Positions 28,734-37,298 of a stretch of 64,000 nt of DNA are shown here, one piece after another. A program made the position numbers and the translations under genes. This DNA is from Pirellula sp. (GTDB taxonomy: Bacteria; Planctomycetota; Planctomycetia; Pirellulales; PNKZ01), in contig PNKZ01000009.1 of assembly GCA_013822735.1 (NCBI GenBank), positions 1-64,000 of the forward strand, given 5' to 3'. Position 1 is the stretch's first letter, and the number at the start of each line of letters is the position of its first letter. The notes under the pieces are model-generated. The model searched no databases. It saw nothing but the letters and a program-made list of their open reading frames with translations, and was not told the origin of the DNA.

Positions 28734-29054
28734 CTAGCTCTTGCCTCCAAAGCGGCCTTCGACGCAGTGCATGATGTCGGCCAAATGCGGTTCGGCGATC
28801 GTGTAATACGCGAATCGCCCCTCCTTCTCACAGGCCAAGAAACCGCAGCGTTGCATCAAGCGCAGATGCTCCGAGGCCATGTTGCTGGGGATTTCGCAGG
28901 CTTCGGCCAATTCCCCGACGGTATACCGCGAAGACAGCAACATCTGCACCATCCGCAGGCGATGGGGATGCGCCAATGTCCGCAAGCACTCGGCCGCTTG
29001 GTCGAGGGCTTCCAGCGAAATTAGCTTCGTCTTAGTTCGGTTTGCGGCGCTCAT
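28734..29054 (-). CDS. ArsR/SmtB-family regulator, probable sulfane-sulfur or thiol sensor
   Basis: A 106-residue winged-helix repressor. ATG 29054 is preferred over TTG 29060 and ATG 29057 because AGGAG is then 6 nt away. LRTLAHPHRLRMVQMLL, VGELAEACEIPSNMASEHLRLMQRCGFL and EGRFAYYTI are the usual dimer, recognition-helix and wing segments. Cysteines are at 23, 53, 70, 75 and 97. Cys53 at the start of the helix-turn-helix and Cys97 in the last helix could form a pair across the subunit, as in the persulfide sensors SqrR and BigR, but no ELCVCDL arsenic site is present. With the SQR genes downstream, persulfide sensing is a better guess than arsenic. Confidence 0.88.
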   Translation of the reverse strand: MSAANRTKTKLISLEALDQAAECLRTLAHPHRLRMVQMLLSSRYTVGELAEACEIPSNMASEHLRLMQRCGFLACEKEGRFAYYTIAEPHLADIMHCVEGRFGGKS

Positions 29055-29071
29055 CATCAACTCCTACGGTC

Positions 29072-29099
29072 AATATATCGTAATATCGCGACATGTCAA
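29072..29099 (-). promoter_or_regulatory. Promoter with overlapping operator (copy 2) of the ArsR-family gene
   Basis: On the minus strand a perfect TTGACA (29099-29094) and TATATT (29077-29072) are spaced by 16 bp, upstream of AGGAG and the regulator start. The 23-bp element shared with 28683-28705 occupies 29076-29098, from inside the -35 box to the -10 box, so binding would exclude RNA polymerase. This fits negative autoregulation. Confidence 0.6.
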
Positions 29100-29300
29100 C
29101 AAGACATTTCTAGCGATTATCGAGCGGAATTGGCAACTGCCGACATAACATCCTGTTGTCCAAGGCATTACAAACGCCGGATAGACGCTTTGCCCGGGCT
29201 CCGGCCCATCTGCGGCAAGAATTTGACGCAATCCTGAACGTCGTCGATCTTGAAGTGAGGCATGGTTCGCAAACTCGCGATTGCTTTTGGAGATTCCGCG

Positions 29301-29678
29301 ATGAATTGGTCGCAGCTGTTACTCTGCTTGGCGATCGGCGGAGTTGCCGGTTCCCTCAGCGGCATGGTCGGTATCGGCGGCGGAATTGTCGTCGTTCCCG
29401 CTCTCGTGTTTTTCCTCGGTATGTCGCAGCATGCAGCCCAAGGTACGACGCTGGCGATGATGGTGCCGCCGATCGGAATCTTGGCGGCATGGACCTATTA
29501 TCGCCAAGGCTTCGTCAATTACCCGGTTGCACTGTGGGTCGCAGTGGGTTTTGTGTGCGGCGGCTTATTTGGAGCACGTTTGGCCGTCGTCTTGTCGGAA
29601 GTCGTGTTGGAACGTGTCTTTGCCGTTACGTTGATCCTCGTCGGCGTCAAGATTCTATTTCGCCATGCGCTGGCCTGA
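29301..29678 (+). CDS. Half-size TauE/SafE (TSUP) family transporter
   Basis: ATG 29301 follows GGAG by 8 nt and is preferred to the start at 29262. The 125-residue product has four hydrophobic segments and one TSUP signature (GMVGIGGGIVVVPALVFFLGMS). Full TSUP proteins have two such halves, so this would have to dimerise or is a naturally short form; it ends with a normal hydrophobic segment and not at an obvious break. It is transcribed away from the ArsR-family gene, so it may share the same regulatory region. Confidence 0.8.
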   Translation: MNWSQLLLCLAIGGVAGSLSGMVGIGGGIVVVPALVFFLGMSQHAAQGTTLAMMVPPIGILAAWTYYRQGFVNYPVALWVAVGFVCGGLFGARLAVVLSEVVLERVFAVTLILVGVKILFRHALA

Positions 29679-29852
29679 TCTTCGCTAGCCCCGGGCGCCG
29701 GATCTGACTCTCCGCCCAAGAGCAGAAGACCCGGGACGAGAAGGTTATTTGGTTCGGGCGAAAACATGGTTCTGTTAGACTCACGCCTGAGGAGCAAGAA
29801 GTAGCTAGCCCCCGATCGTTGTAGCCGCCAGAACTGTCCCGATTGCAAACGC

Positions 29853-30017
29853 CAGCGCGGCGCTACGGAACTTTTCGACTTAGCGACGGATCCCGCCGAG
29901 CGCAAGAACTTGGCCGCGGAGCAGGCCGACGTCGTCGCCGCGCTCAAAGAACGGCTCGCGGCTTGGACCACGACGCTGCCGAAGGCCTACGACCACGGCG
30001 ACGCGCGCGACGATTGA
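29853..30017 (+). pseudogene. 3' fragment of a sulfatase gene
   Basis: In frame with the TGA at 30015, the plus strand reads GATELFDLATDPAERKNLA and then an Ala/Leu-rich helix ending in KAYDHGDARDD, the standard C-terminal end of sulfatases ('LYDL..DP.E..NLA'). No upstream coding similarity remains, so at least 90% of the gene is missing. Together with the broken hydrolase at 19.65-19.88 kb it brackets the sulfur/arsenic island. A 27-codon frame (30016-30099) overlaps its stop but is not recognisable. The stretch 29679-29850 holds nothing I can identify. Confidence 0.65.
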
Positions 30018-30108
30018 TGCGGTATGCGCTGTACGAGAAGCTCCCGGTTCGAGGGCATTACTTCGTTCTGCGCGAGCCGCCCGCCGCTCGATCTCGATGA
30101 AACATGCG

Positions 30109-31389
30109 CTAGGCGACCGAGCTCACGGGGTTGTGCGGAGCCACATGGCGGTACGGGCGATAGGCGACGAGGCGTACCTTATTGTCGTCGTCCAGCAGTT
30201 CGTAATCGACGCCTCGCCACGAAACGCGTTTGCAAAAGCAAGCCGCCAATAGATCGGCGACGTAGACGAAGTGCGTCACCACCATCGCCGGGAAAAGCCT
30301 GAGCAGATGCCGCGGGCCGATCCAGCGGCGCGGCTGGCCGTTGAGCGCGGCAACATGCCGGACGCCGGCTTCCAAAAGCATCGCGAGCCCCAGACAGTTC
30401 GTCCAATACAGGGCCAGCGCCGCGGCCGAGAGCAGTCCGGCCTGCAGATTGCCCGACACGCAGGCCAGCAGCGTCAACAGCACGCCGCAAACCTGCAATC
30501 CGGCAAGCTCGATCGCATGGAGCAGGACGACGTACCAGCCGCTCTTCTTGCCGCTCTTCGCGCCGACGAGTTGGCGCCGCACCCAACCGTTGAAGGACGG
30601 CAGCGAGGTAACTTCGGAATTTACCAACACGACCGACGGGGCAAAGTGAGCCTTTAGACCGCTGGAGCGGAGCACGCGGTAAAGCGTCGAGTCGACGGAG
30701 AGAACCCGGCTCCAGTGGTGGAGCAGGTTGATGCGTTCGATCGTTTCGCGACGCATGGCCATGCTGCCGGCCCAAACCATGCCGTTGAACCACATTTGGC
30801 CGAAGGCGCCCGCGTTCCAAAAATAACGGACGAGCGAGCCCCACTCCGCCCCATCGGGCATGTACCAACGGTTGCCGGTGACGACGCCGACTTTCTCGTT
30901 CTTCAAGGGAGCGACCAGGTCGCGCAGCCAAAACCGGCTCGGCTTGGCGTCGCCGTCGATAAACGCGACGACCTCGTACTCCGGTTCCAGCTCTTCGATT
31001 CCCTGAATCAACGAACTGCACTTCAGGCTGCACCCTTCCGAGCGATTCTTCAGCACGGAGATCCGCACGCGTTGCGACTTGGTCCGTCGAATGACCGACC
31101 GCACGACGTCGGCTGCAGGGTCCATGGCGTCGTCTAATACGATGGAGATGACGAACCGCGGATAGTCTTGTTGAATGAGCGCGTCGAGCATGTCTTCCAA
31201 GAACGGATCGGGCCCGCGAATGGCGACGACGACCGCCGCGGTGGGAAGATCCGCGTCGGGACACGGCTCGCGACGATGACGCAGCAGGAGGCTTCCCAAC
31301 GTACAACCGGCGATCGTTTGGACCGTGACGAGCACCGTCGTCAGCCCGAGTAAAATCCAAGCGATCAGCGTGAGGTCGAGAAGTTCCAT
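30109..31389 (-). CDS. Family 2 glycosyltransferase, membrane-bound
   Basis: A 426-residue protein starting at ATG 31389 behind TAGGTG. An N-terminal hydrophobic segment (about 3-30) is followed by a GT-A domain: AAVVVAIRGPD, VISIVLDDAMDP, VVAFIDGDAKPS (the metal-binding DxD-like site) and VLSVDSTLYR, then SFNGWVRRQLVGAKSG where ceramide glucosyltransferase/HpnI-like enzymes have their Q-x-x-R-W-type motif. The C-terminal third has several membrane helices. This layout resembles ceramide-glucosyltransferase-like family 2 enzymes that glycosylate a membrane lipid. The acceptor is unknown. A methyltransferase gene precedes it on the same strand. Confidence 0.85.
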   Translation of the reverse strand: MELLDLTLIAWILLGLTTVLVTVQTIAGCTLGSLLLRHRREPCPDADLPTAAVVVAIRGPDPFLEDMLDALIQQDYPRFVISIVLDDAMDPAADVVRSVIRRTKSQRVRISVLKNRSEGCSLKCSSLIQGIEELEPEYEVVAFIDGDAKPSRFWLRDLVAPLKNEKVGVVTGNRWYMPDGAEWGSLVRYFWNAGAFGQMWFNGMVWAGSMAMRRETIERINLLHHWSRVLSVDSTLYRVLRSSGLKAHFAPSVVLVNSEVTSLPSFNGWVRRQLVGAKSGKKSGWYVVLLHAIELAGLQVCGVLLTLLACVSGNLQAGLLSAAALALYWTNCLGLAMLLEAGVRHVAALNGQPRRWIGPRHLLRLFPAMVVTHFVYVADLLAACFCKRVSWRGVDYELLDDDNKVRLVAYRPYRHVAPHNPVSSVA

Positions 31390-31438
31390 AAAGCACACCT
31401 ACGAATCAAATGGCGACAACGGTTTCTGCGAGCGCGAC

Positions 31439-32293
31439 CTACCGAATTCGGACCGGCTTCGAATCAAAGCGAACTTGCACGACCTTGAACATCTCGCGAG
31501 TGAGAAAACTCAACTTGGTTCCCAATCGCTTCATCAACGACAAGCGACGACGGCATTGGTCGTAATCGGGAGAGTCGCCGAAGCCCACGTACTGCTCGAC
31601 TCGAAATCGCGGATCCCAGGACTCCAATTCGGCCGCCGACTTCAGCGCGAACCGGAGGCGAGAACCCGACAACGGATGACGCAGATTGGAAATGCGGAGG
31701 TACAACGGAGACTGCGCATCAAAGATCAGCGAAGCGCCCGGGAACCGATCGGCCAGATTCGTCAGCAGCGACTTAAACTCCGCTTCCGAAAGGAAGTAGA
31801 AGACTCCTTCGGCGACAAACAGCGGGCCTGCGGACGAGGACGTTTGGACCTTGTCGAACCAAGAGAAGTCCAGGAGCGATTGTGCGAGCATCGTGCGGCG
31901 AGGATGCCCGGCGTAGAAGCTCTCGCGCAGCGCGATGACCTCGGGGAAATCGAGTTCCGTCCATCGGACGACGCCGTTGTCGAGGCGTTCCAAGCGGGAA
32001 TCGAGCCCGACGCCGAATTCAACGACGTCCGTGCTCGGGTGCGCGCGCAAATAGTCGCGCGCCAAGCGATCGAAGATCGAGGCCCGAATGCAATAGTCGA
32101 CTGCGGCGACCTGCTTGTGCTCGAACGTCGTGAAGTCGAACTTCAGCGATTGCACGATCGCCGCCGCCTTCTGATCGCGCAGCAGCGGATCGGCGCGCTG
32201 CGATTCTCGCGCGCGCGCCCAAAGCGGCATCAGCAACGTTGCCGGTACTCCGGCAAGGCCGTCGGCAATGTCCGGCATGGTGATGGTGGACAT
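31439..32293 (-). CDS. SAM methyltransferase of the leucine carboxyl methyltransferase-like family
   Basis: A 284-residue cytosolic enzyme. DVVEFGVGLDSRLERLD is the SAM loop in the form used by PPM1/LCMT and TcmP-type O-methyltransferases (E-x-G-x-G-x-D-x-R), followed by WTELDFPEVIALR as the acidic ribose-binding strand and LFVAEGVFYFLSEAEF as the E-G-V-x-x-Y/F-L motif of the same family. ISNLRHPLSGSRLRFALKS may form part of the active-site lid. These enzymes methylate carboxyl or hydroxyl groups of peptides, polyketides or lipids. It lies upstream of the glycosyltransferase and could modify the same product. Confidence 0.85.
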   Translation of the reverse strand: MSTITMPDIADGLAGVPATLLMPLWARARESQRADPLLRDQKAAAIVQSLKFDFTTFEHKQVAAVDYCIRASIFDRLARDYLRAHPSTDVVEFGVGLDSRLERLDNGVVRWTELDFPEVIALRESFYAGHPRRTMLAQSLLDFSWFDKVQTSSSAGPLFVAEGVFYFLSEAEFKSLLTNLADRFPGASLIFDAQSPLYLRISNLRHPLSGSRLRFALKSAAELESWDPRFRVEQYVGFGDSPDYDQCRRRLSLMKRLGTKLSFLTREMFKVVQVRFDSKPVRIR

Positions 32294-32434
32294 GGACCCT
32301 CTAATAGTTCGCCGTCGTCACGGCCTGCCTGTACCCGCTGATTTGCGGGGCACCCAACTCATCGACCGCTACTTTCCAAAAGTTAAGCCAATGTTCGGGT
32401 GGGTGTGACCGTGGGTTGCGCGCTGCTCAAATGC

Positions 32435-34981
32435 TTAAGTCATTCCGTGCGGAACGGGCAATGCCATGAGTGCTTGCATTGCATCTCCCATCCAGCCGCC
32501 GGCCCAAACGTGCGCACGCGGCGGAGTGATTGTAAACGTGCTTGCGATACCGGCCCGCGATAGCGCATCGGAGACGACGCGCGAGTCGTTCAGGTATTGC
32601 GAATTCGCGTTGCCGAGAATGGCCAGTCGCGGAGGTTGTCCGGCAAAGTAGGCCGCCCGGGTGTTGATCAGGTTGGTGATCTGATAGTTCGCCGAGAAGT
32701 TCTGGCGCGTCCCTAAGATATTCAGGAAAGCGTAGCCGCTGCCGGGATCGCTCATGGCGAGCGGGCCATCCCACGAGACGGCGCCTCCGAAGAACTCCGG
32801 ATTCCTCAGCAGCATGCTGACGGCGCCATAACCTGACTTGCTGAATCCGAGGAGCAGTCTCCCCTCGGGGCCCGCCACGGTGTGGAACTGGGTTTCGATA
32901 AAGGGGACTACGACGTTTCGGAAATAGCTTTCCTGAGCGATCGAGGGGTCGTGCGCGTTATCGGCATACCAAGGCATGTCGGAGAAACTTGGCGCCACCA
33001 TGATGACGTCGTAGCTGCGCTGCAAGCCAAGGCTCTTGGCCGTGACCAGGCCGTCGCCAAATTGGCGATCGAGTCCCGGGCCGACGGGAAGCACGTAGAC
33101 GACTTGATACGCCTTGTTCGGATCGTAGTTGTCGGGCAACAACACGCGGATCGTATTCGCCGTGCGTTGGCTTGGCGCGCTCACGGAATAGGTGAGGAAT
33201 CCGTCGGCATCGCGGCGCGCTTCGGAGAATACCGCATTCGGAATGCTCGCCTGCACCGGCCAGAAGACCGACGTCGGCACGGGGACGTTGGCGGAGCGAA
33301 CACGCAGCGCCTCGATGACGGCGTTGGCATCGGCCCCGCCCAAGTCCGCCAAGCGGAGCGTGAGTTGACCGTCGGCGACGTGCACTAAGAACGTGCGCCC
33401 GACGACTTGTCCCGCCCGGGTTGTGACGGTGTCGACGTGAGCTCCCTCCAGCAACACGGCGACGTTATCGTGCTGATATCCGCCGACGTCGCCGAGCAGC
33501 ACGTCGACGAGATAGTCTCCCGGAGCGACGTTGACGACGAACGTACCGTCTTTGGTGTAATTGAAATCGCGCAAGGTCGTCGAATCGCCGCCGCGATCCG
33601 CGGAGGCGATAGTGCCCGCGCTCCAACCGTAGCCGAGTGCTTGGCTATATACGGTCCGCTCGCTCACGCGCTGATATCCCGCGCCCAACGGCGACCCGGT
33701 GGTGCCGAAATCAAAGTGCGCGAGAAACGGCGGTTGGTCGTCGTCTTTCACCTCAATGGTCCCGTTGGCGGCGACATATCCCGCGGCGGTGGCGTTGAGA
33801 GCGACGAATCGCGAGCCGTCGAAGACATTATTATCGCGAGCCGCAATAGAAAAGTCGGCGGAAGTTTGTCCCGCGGCTATTTCTATAGTTGTCGGCAGGT
33901 CGATGCTCGAACCATCGCTGGAGCCGAGCGTTATTAGAATTGCGTCGACCGTCGCGCCCGTGCGCGTAATGGTTCCCGTGGCGGCGGTTCCGGCGGCATT
34001 TTCGAAGAAGGACGACACGGACAAGTTCATCTGCAGCGTCGGCGGAAAGTCGTCGTTGACGATCGTGCCGACGGCCTGCATCGTGGTGGCGCGCACATTC
34101 GTTACGGAGTTGGTTTTTAGCAACACCGTTTCGTCCGACTCTCCCGTCTCGTCGCCGAACACCGTCACGGCGACCGTGCCGGTCGTCTGTCCGGCGGCCA
34201 GAATGAACCGTCCGACGACGGACTGGTAATCCGTGCCCGACGACGCGGAACCGTCGCCGGTTTGATAATCGAAGATGATGTCTTGGTCGAAGGCATTCGA
34301 CAGGCGGAGGTCAAACAGCAATTCCCGCGTGCCGTCTTGCCCTTCTGTGACGCGCGCATCGCCGACTTGCAGCGACGGCAGGACGGAACCGACGCGTTGA
34401 ATACTCAACGACTCGATGACGGCGTTTCGGTCGGAACCTCCTAGGTCGCGCAGCCGAAGCGTGAGCGTCCCGTCGGCCACCTCGACTTGATACGTTCGCG
34501 TGACCACTTGGCCCGCATGGGTCGAAACATCGTCTCGGAGCGAATTTTCGAGGTAGACGCCGACGCGATCGTGTTGGTAACCGCCGAGGTCCCCCAGGAT
34601 CATTTGAACCTGATACACCCCGTTGGAAACGTTCGCGGAAAACGTCCCGTCGCTCGTGTAATTGAAGTCGCGGGTTAGCGCGTTGCCGGTGCCCCGATCG
34701 GCCGACAAGATGCTGCCCGCCGACCAACCGAAGCCGGTCGACGGAGAAAAAGTGGTGCGCTCCGTAACGCGCTGTGCTCCTGCCGCCACCGGTGATACGG
34801 ATGTCCCGAAGTCGAAGTGCCACGGGGCGTCGGCAGCTAGCACGATCCGCTCTTCGAGCGCCTCACACCCGAGTCCGCGACGAGGATTCGGGCGAGGTCG
34901 CGTTGAAGACGAGCACTGGCCTGAGAGCTTGCGCCTAAGTTGTCGAAGGGTGGCCGCAATGTCCGCAAACGTCAAAGTCAC
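32435..34981 (-). CDS. Surface esterase with Calx-beta and DFGT-type modules
   Basis: The frame is open to 35209; GTG 34981, after AAGGGTGA, is the most sensible start (848 residues), though TTG 34975 is possible. Near residue 40 is LGCEALEERIVLAA, an LEPR-like motif typical of planctomycete surface proteins. A first carbohydrate-binding-like module starts with HFDFGTSVSPVAAGAQRV; two Calx-beta repeats follow (ARVTEGQDGTRELLFDLRLS; SGTDYQSVVGRFILAAGQT); then a second, near-identical DFGT module. The last 270 residues are an esterase-D/feruloyl-esterase-like alpha/beta hydrolase with nucleophile Ser in LLGFSKSGYGA and a late His in RAHVWAGGW. Likely cuts acyl esters on polysaccharides at the cell surface. 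Confidence 0.85.
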   Translation of the reverse strand: MTLTFADIAATLRQLRRKLSGQCSSSTRPRPNPRRGLGCEALEERIVLAADAPWHFDFGTSVSPVAAGAQRVTERTTFSPSTGFGWSAGSILSADRGTGNALTRDFNYTSDGTFSANVSNGVYQVQMILGDLGGYQHDRVGVYLENSLRDDVSTHAGQVVTRTYQVEVADGTLTLRLRDLGGSDRNAVIESLSIQRVGSVLPSLQVGDARVTEGQDGTRELLFDLRLSNAFDQDIIFDYQTGDGSASSGTDYQSVVGRFILAAGQTTGTVAVTVFGDETGESDETVLLKTNSVTNVRATTMQAVGTIVNDDFPPTLQMNLSVSSFFENAAGTAATGTITRTGATVDAILITLGSSDGSSIDLPTTIEIAAGQTSADFSIAARDNNVFDGSRFVALNATAAGYVAANGTIEVKDDDQPPFLAHFDFGTTGSPLGAGYQRVSERTVYSQALGYGWSAGTIASADRGGDSTTLRDFNYTKDGTFVVNVAPGDYLVDVLLGDVGGYQHDNVAVLLEGAHVDTVTTRAGQVVGRTFLVHVADGQLTLRLADLGGADANAVIEALRVRSANVPVPTSVFWPVQASIPNAVFSEARRDADGFLTYSVSAPSQRTANTIRVLLPDNYDPNKAYQVVYVLPVGPGLDRQFGDGLVTAKSLGLQRSYDVIMVAPSFSDMPWYADNAHDPSIAQESYFRNVVVPFIETQFHTVAGPEGRLLLGFSKSGYGAVSMLLRNPEFFGGAVSWDGPLAMSDPGSGYAFLNILGTRQNFSANYQITNLINTRAAYFAGQPPRLAILGNANSQYLNDSRVVSDALSRAGIASTFTITPPRAHVWAGGWMGDAMQALMALPVPHGMT

Positions 34982-35433
34982 CGCATCACCCTTGTTTACC
35001 CAATTGCCCTCACTGTGCCAGAAATAGCCACACCTTAAGGGGAAGTCAACAAACGCGATGGAACGAACTTCGAGCAATTGTCCGAATAAAGGAGCTGTCC
35101 GGATCGTGGTTACCCCCTGGTATGGGTAATACGCTACGAATGCTTCGCTTTTACGGGATACGACACTCCGATTTTGGCATCCGCTGGTGCCGATTCGGAA
35201 GGCGACCATCTGTGTCGATCCGATGCACTGGCCCCTGGGACTCGGAGCCGCCCTGAAGAACGGAAAAGGTTCCTAGGTAGCGATTGAGTCGTACCGGCCG
35301 ATCAACGACGAGAGATCGTCGCGTCAATTTCTCAAGATCAACTGCCCTTGATGCGAGCGCTCAATTGAGCGATCCTCCGCGACCTTCCGGGGTGCCGGCA
35401 AGGACGCGACTCGGGCCATGGGACGACACCACG
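34982..35433. other. Divergent intergenic region
   Basis: This 450-bp gap separates the minus-strand Calx-beta esterase from the plus-strand methyltransferase. Both neighbouring frames stay open into it, but codon content and lack of any domain argue against coding. It must hold both promoters; I cannot pick convincing -35/-10 pairs. Confidence 0.4.
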
Positions 35434-36234
35434 ATGAAACCTCGGTATGCGTTTGAGTTCTGCGACGTTACGTCGTTGCCGGGCGGGTTGCGGGAATGCC
35501 TTTACGAGATCATGGAGTTTTGCAACTCCGGCCTGCGCTCGTTCAATGGGCGTGCGGCGGAAGACGCCCTTTCCGCAGCGCGAGAGCACGGACTCAACAC
35601 TATCGTCGAAGTCGGGGCGGGACGCGCGCCGTTGACGACGCAGCTTGTTCGAACCAAATGCATCGACGATTTGCGTCTCGTCCCGTGCGACTTGGTTCCC
35701 AATCAAGAGGTGTTTCGGACCCTGCAGCAGTTGCATCCGCAAACCGTGGATCCGATCTTTACGCCTGTCGATCTCACGCAACCGCAGCCGCTTCTTCGGA
35801 AGGCGGTGATTGCGTTCGTGGGAGTGATGCACCACATCCCTTTTCATCTGCGCGTTCCCATTATTTCGGCGTTGCATCGATCCGGCTCGGTGGTCATCGT
35901 GTTGGAACCGCTGGCTCGCTCCTGGCGCTCGATGTTTCTCGCTTCGCTCTCCCTATTCATGGGCCTGCTGCTGCCGCTGTTCTACCTTTCGCGCCCCGGC
36001 AACTTGCGCAGGTTTGTGTGGTGCTGGCTCATTCCGCTGGCGCCGTGGATGTTTGTTTGGGACGGCATCGTGAGCTGCCTGCGTCAATGGACGGCCCAAG
36101 AATGGCGCGACGGGTTGCGCGCGGCGGGCGTCGACCTGAGCACGGTCGAAATCTCGTCGTCGCTGCATTCGACGCGTGTTTGCTGGACCGCGACCGACAA
36201 TTCTCGTGACACGGCCATCGTAGGCGCCCGTTAA
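35434..36234 (+). CDS. Methyltransferase-like protein with a hydrophobic insertion
   Basis: ATG 35434 is chosen inside a longer frame because the conserved-looking sequence starts there (266 residues). TIVEVGAGRAPLTTQLVR is a SAM-binding loop, LRLVPCDLVPN the next acidic strand, and VIAFVGVMHHIPFHLR the motif III/IV region, so the first half is a class I methyltransferase fold. Residues about 160-215 are unusually hydrophobic (MFLASLSLFMGLLLPLFYLS and FVWCWLIPLAPWMFVWDGIV), suggesting membrane attachment or a lipid substrate. A short Rossmann remainder follows. Substrate unknown; lipid or lipid-linked glycan would fit. Confidence 0.72.
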   Translation: MKPRYAFEFCDVTSLPGGLRECLYEIMEFCNSGLRSFNGRAAEDALSAAREHGLNTIVEVGAGRAPLTTQLVRTKCIDDLRLVPCDLVPNQEVFRTLQQLHPQTVDPIFTPVDLTQPQPLLRKAVIAFVGVMHHIPFHLRVPIISALHRSGSVVIVLEPLARSWRSMFLASLSLFMGLLLPLFYLSRPGNLRRFVWCWLIPLAPWMFVWDGIVSCLRQWTAQEWRDGLRAAGVDLSTVEISSSLHSTRVCWTATDNSRDTAIVGAR

Positions 36235-36280
36235 CGCGGCGCGCAGCGCACCTCAAAAACAGGCCGAGCTGGTTCGGGTA

Positions 36281-37273
36281 TTACTCCGCCGCCACCAAGG
36301 AAGCCAGCACCTTGCGCGTTCCGGTGAACGTCCTTCGGCCGTGCATCACCACGTAGTTGTCGACCAGCGCAACGTCACCCTGTTGCCAAGGCACGTCAAA
36401 CGCCGACTCTTCGGCCAGCGCTACGGCGGTCATTACCGCCTCGCGATCAAGGGGCGAACCGTCGCCGAAGGTGATCGCCTTCGACGGGTCGTTGCGGCTA
36501 TCTTTCCAACCGCAAAACGCCGCGATGAGCTGATTGAAGAACGATTTACGTCCGTCGCCGAGATCGTAGACCGCCTTGAGGACGGGCGTGGTCGCGCGCA
36601 GGCAGCCGTCGTCTTGCCACGTCCACGAATAGCCGAGCCCGCGCAGACGCTCTTCCGCTTCGGCAGGCGTCGTGGCGCGGAGCGTGCTTTGCCAACTCCG
36701 CCCCATGCCCGAGGCCGGATCGTTCGCGGCCGGCATCACGTTCGAGTAGCGGAGCCCTTTCGTTTCGCAATCGCTCGCAAACTCCGGGCACTTCGCTTTC
36801 AGGCGTTCCCACAGAACGTCCGACCGGCAGAGCGGCGTCGCGCCTCCTTGGGCCGCCGGTTGTTCGCAGAAGAAGAACAGCCGGCTCGGGTAGATCGGCG
36901 TTTGCGCCATCTCATGATGGAAGAAGATCGTGACGTCGGGCGGGGCTTCGTTGGCCGTGAATACGCGCGGCGTCTTGTTGATGCGCACGGCGTTCGAGAG
37001 CGAATCTTCGTAGGCGAAGTTGGTGAGCCCGAAAGCGGCGACGAAGCGATCGAAGTCTTCCGCCGTCTTCAACGGGAACCCGCGGAACATCACCGTGCCG
37101 AACTTCGACGCGTCGGCAATCAGCCGTTCGCGATGCTCGGCGACCCACGCGCAGGCTTCGTCGAGCGTAATGCCCGGCGTGCGACATTCGAGAACCGGCG
37201 GAAAGACTTGGTCGCCGTAACGCTGCTGCCCGGCGACGGAAGTTTCGACGACTTCGACTTCACTCTTAAGCAT
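36281..37273 (-). CDS. TauD/TfdA-family 2-oxoglutarate/Fe(II) dioxygenase
   Basis: A 330-residue enzyme. FFHHEMAQ carries the H-x-E/D pair of the iron site (here H-x-E), VDNYVVMHGRRTFTG the distal His, and GTRKVLAS the Arg that binds the 2-oxoglutarate carboxylate. KFGTVMFRGFPL near the N-terminus is the usual TauD-family strand. It resembles the clavaminate-synthase/TauD-like members that hydroxylate small molecules; taurine itself is not implied. It follows an aldo/keto reductase gene by 25 bp on the same strand, so the two probably act in one pathway. Confidence 0.88.
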   Translation of the reverse strand: MLKSEVEVVETSVAGQQRYGDQVFPPVLECRTPGITLDEACAWVAEHRERLIADASKFGTVMFRGFPLKTAEDFDRFVAAFGLTNFAYEDSLSNAVRINKTPRVFTANEAPPDVTIFFHHEMAQTPIYPSRLFFFCEQPAAQGGATPLCRSDVLWERLKAKCPEFASDCETKGLRYSNVMPAANDPASGMGRSWQSTLRATTPAEAEERLRGLGYSWTWQDDGCLRATTPVLKAVYDLGDGRKSFFNQLIAAFCGWKDSRNDPSKAITFGDGSPLDREAVMTAVALAEESAFDVPWQQGDVALVDNYVVMHGRRTFTGTRKVLASLVAAE

Positions 37274-37298
37274 GACCGAGAATCCTCACGCGGGGCGG

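Noticed and set aside
28734-29054. Classifying the regulator as a classical arsenic ArsR
   Set aside because: No ELCVCDL-type metal site; the cysteine arrangement and the neighbouring genes favour a sulfane-sulfur or thiol signal.
29853-29880. A transposase remnant suggested by NCPDCKRQR just upstream of the sulfatase end
   Set aside because: A single CxxC in a short fragment is not enough; no inverted repeats or further transposase segments are visible.
30016-30099. A 27-codon gene overlapping the sulfatase fragment's stop
   Set aside because: Too short, without Shine-Dalgarno or recognisable sequence; probably another remnant or chance.
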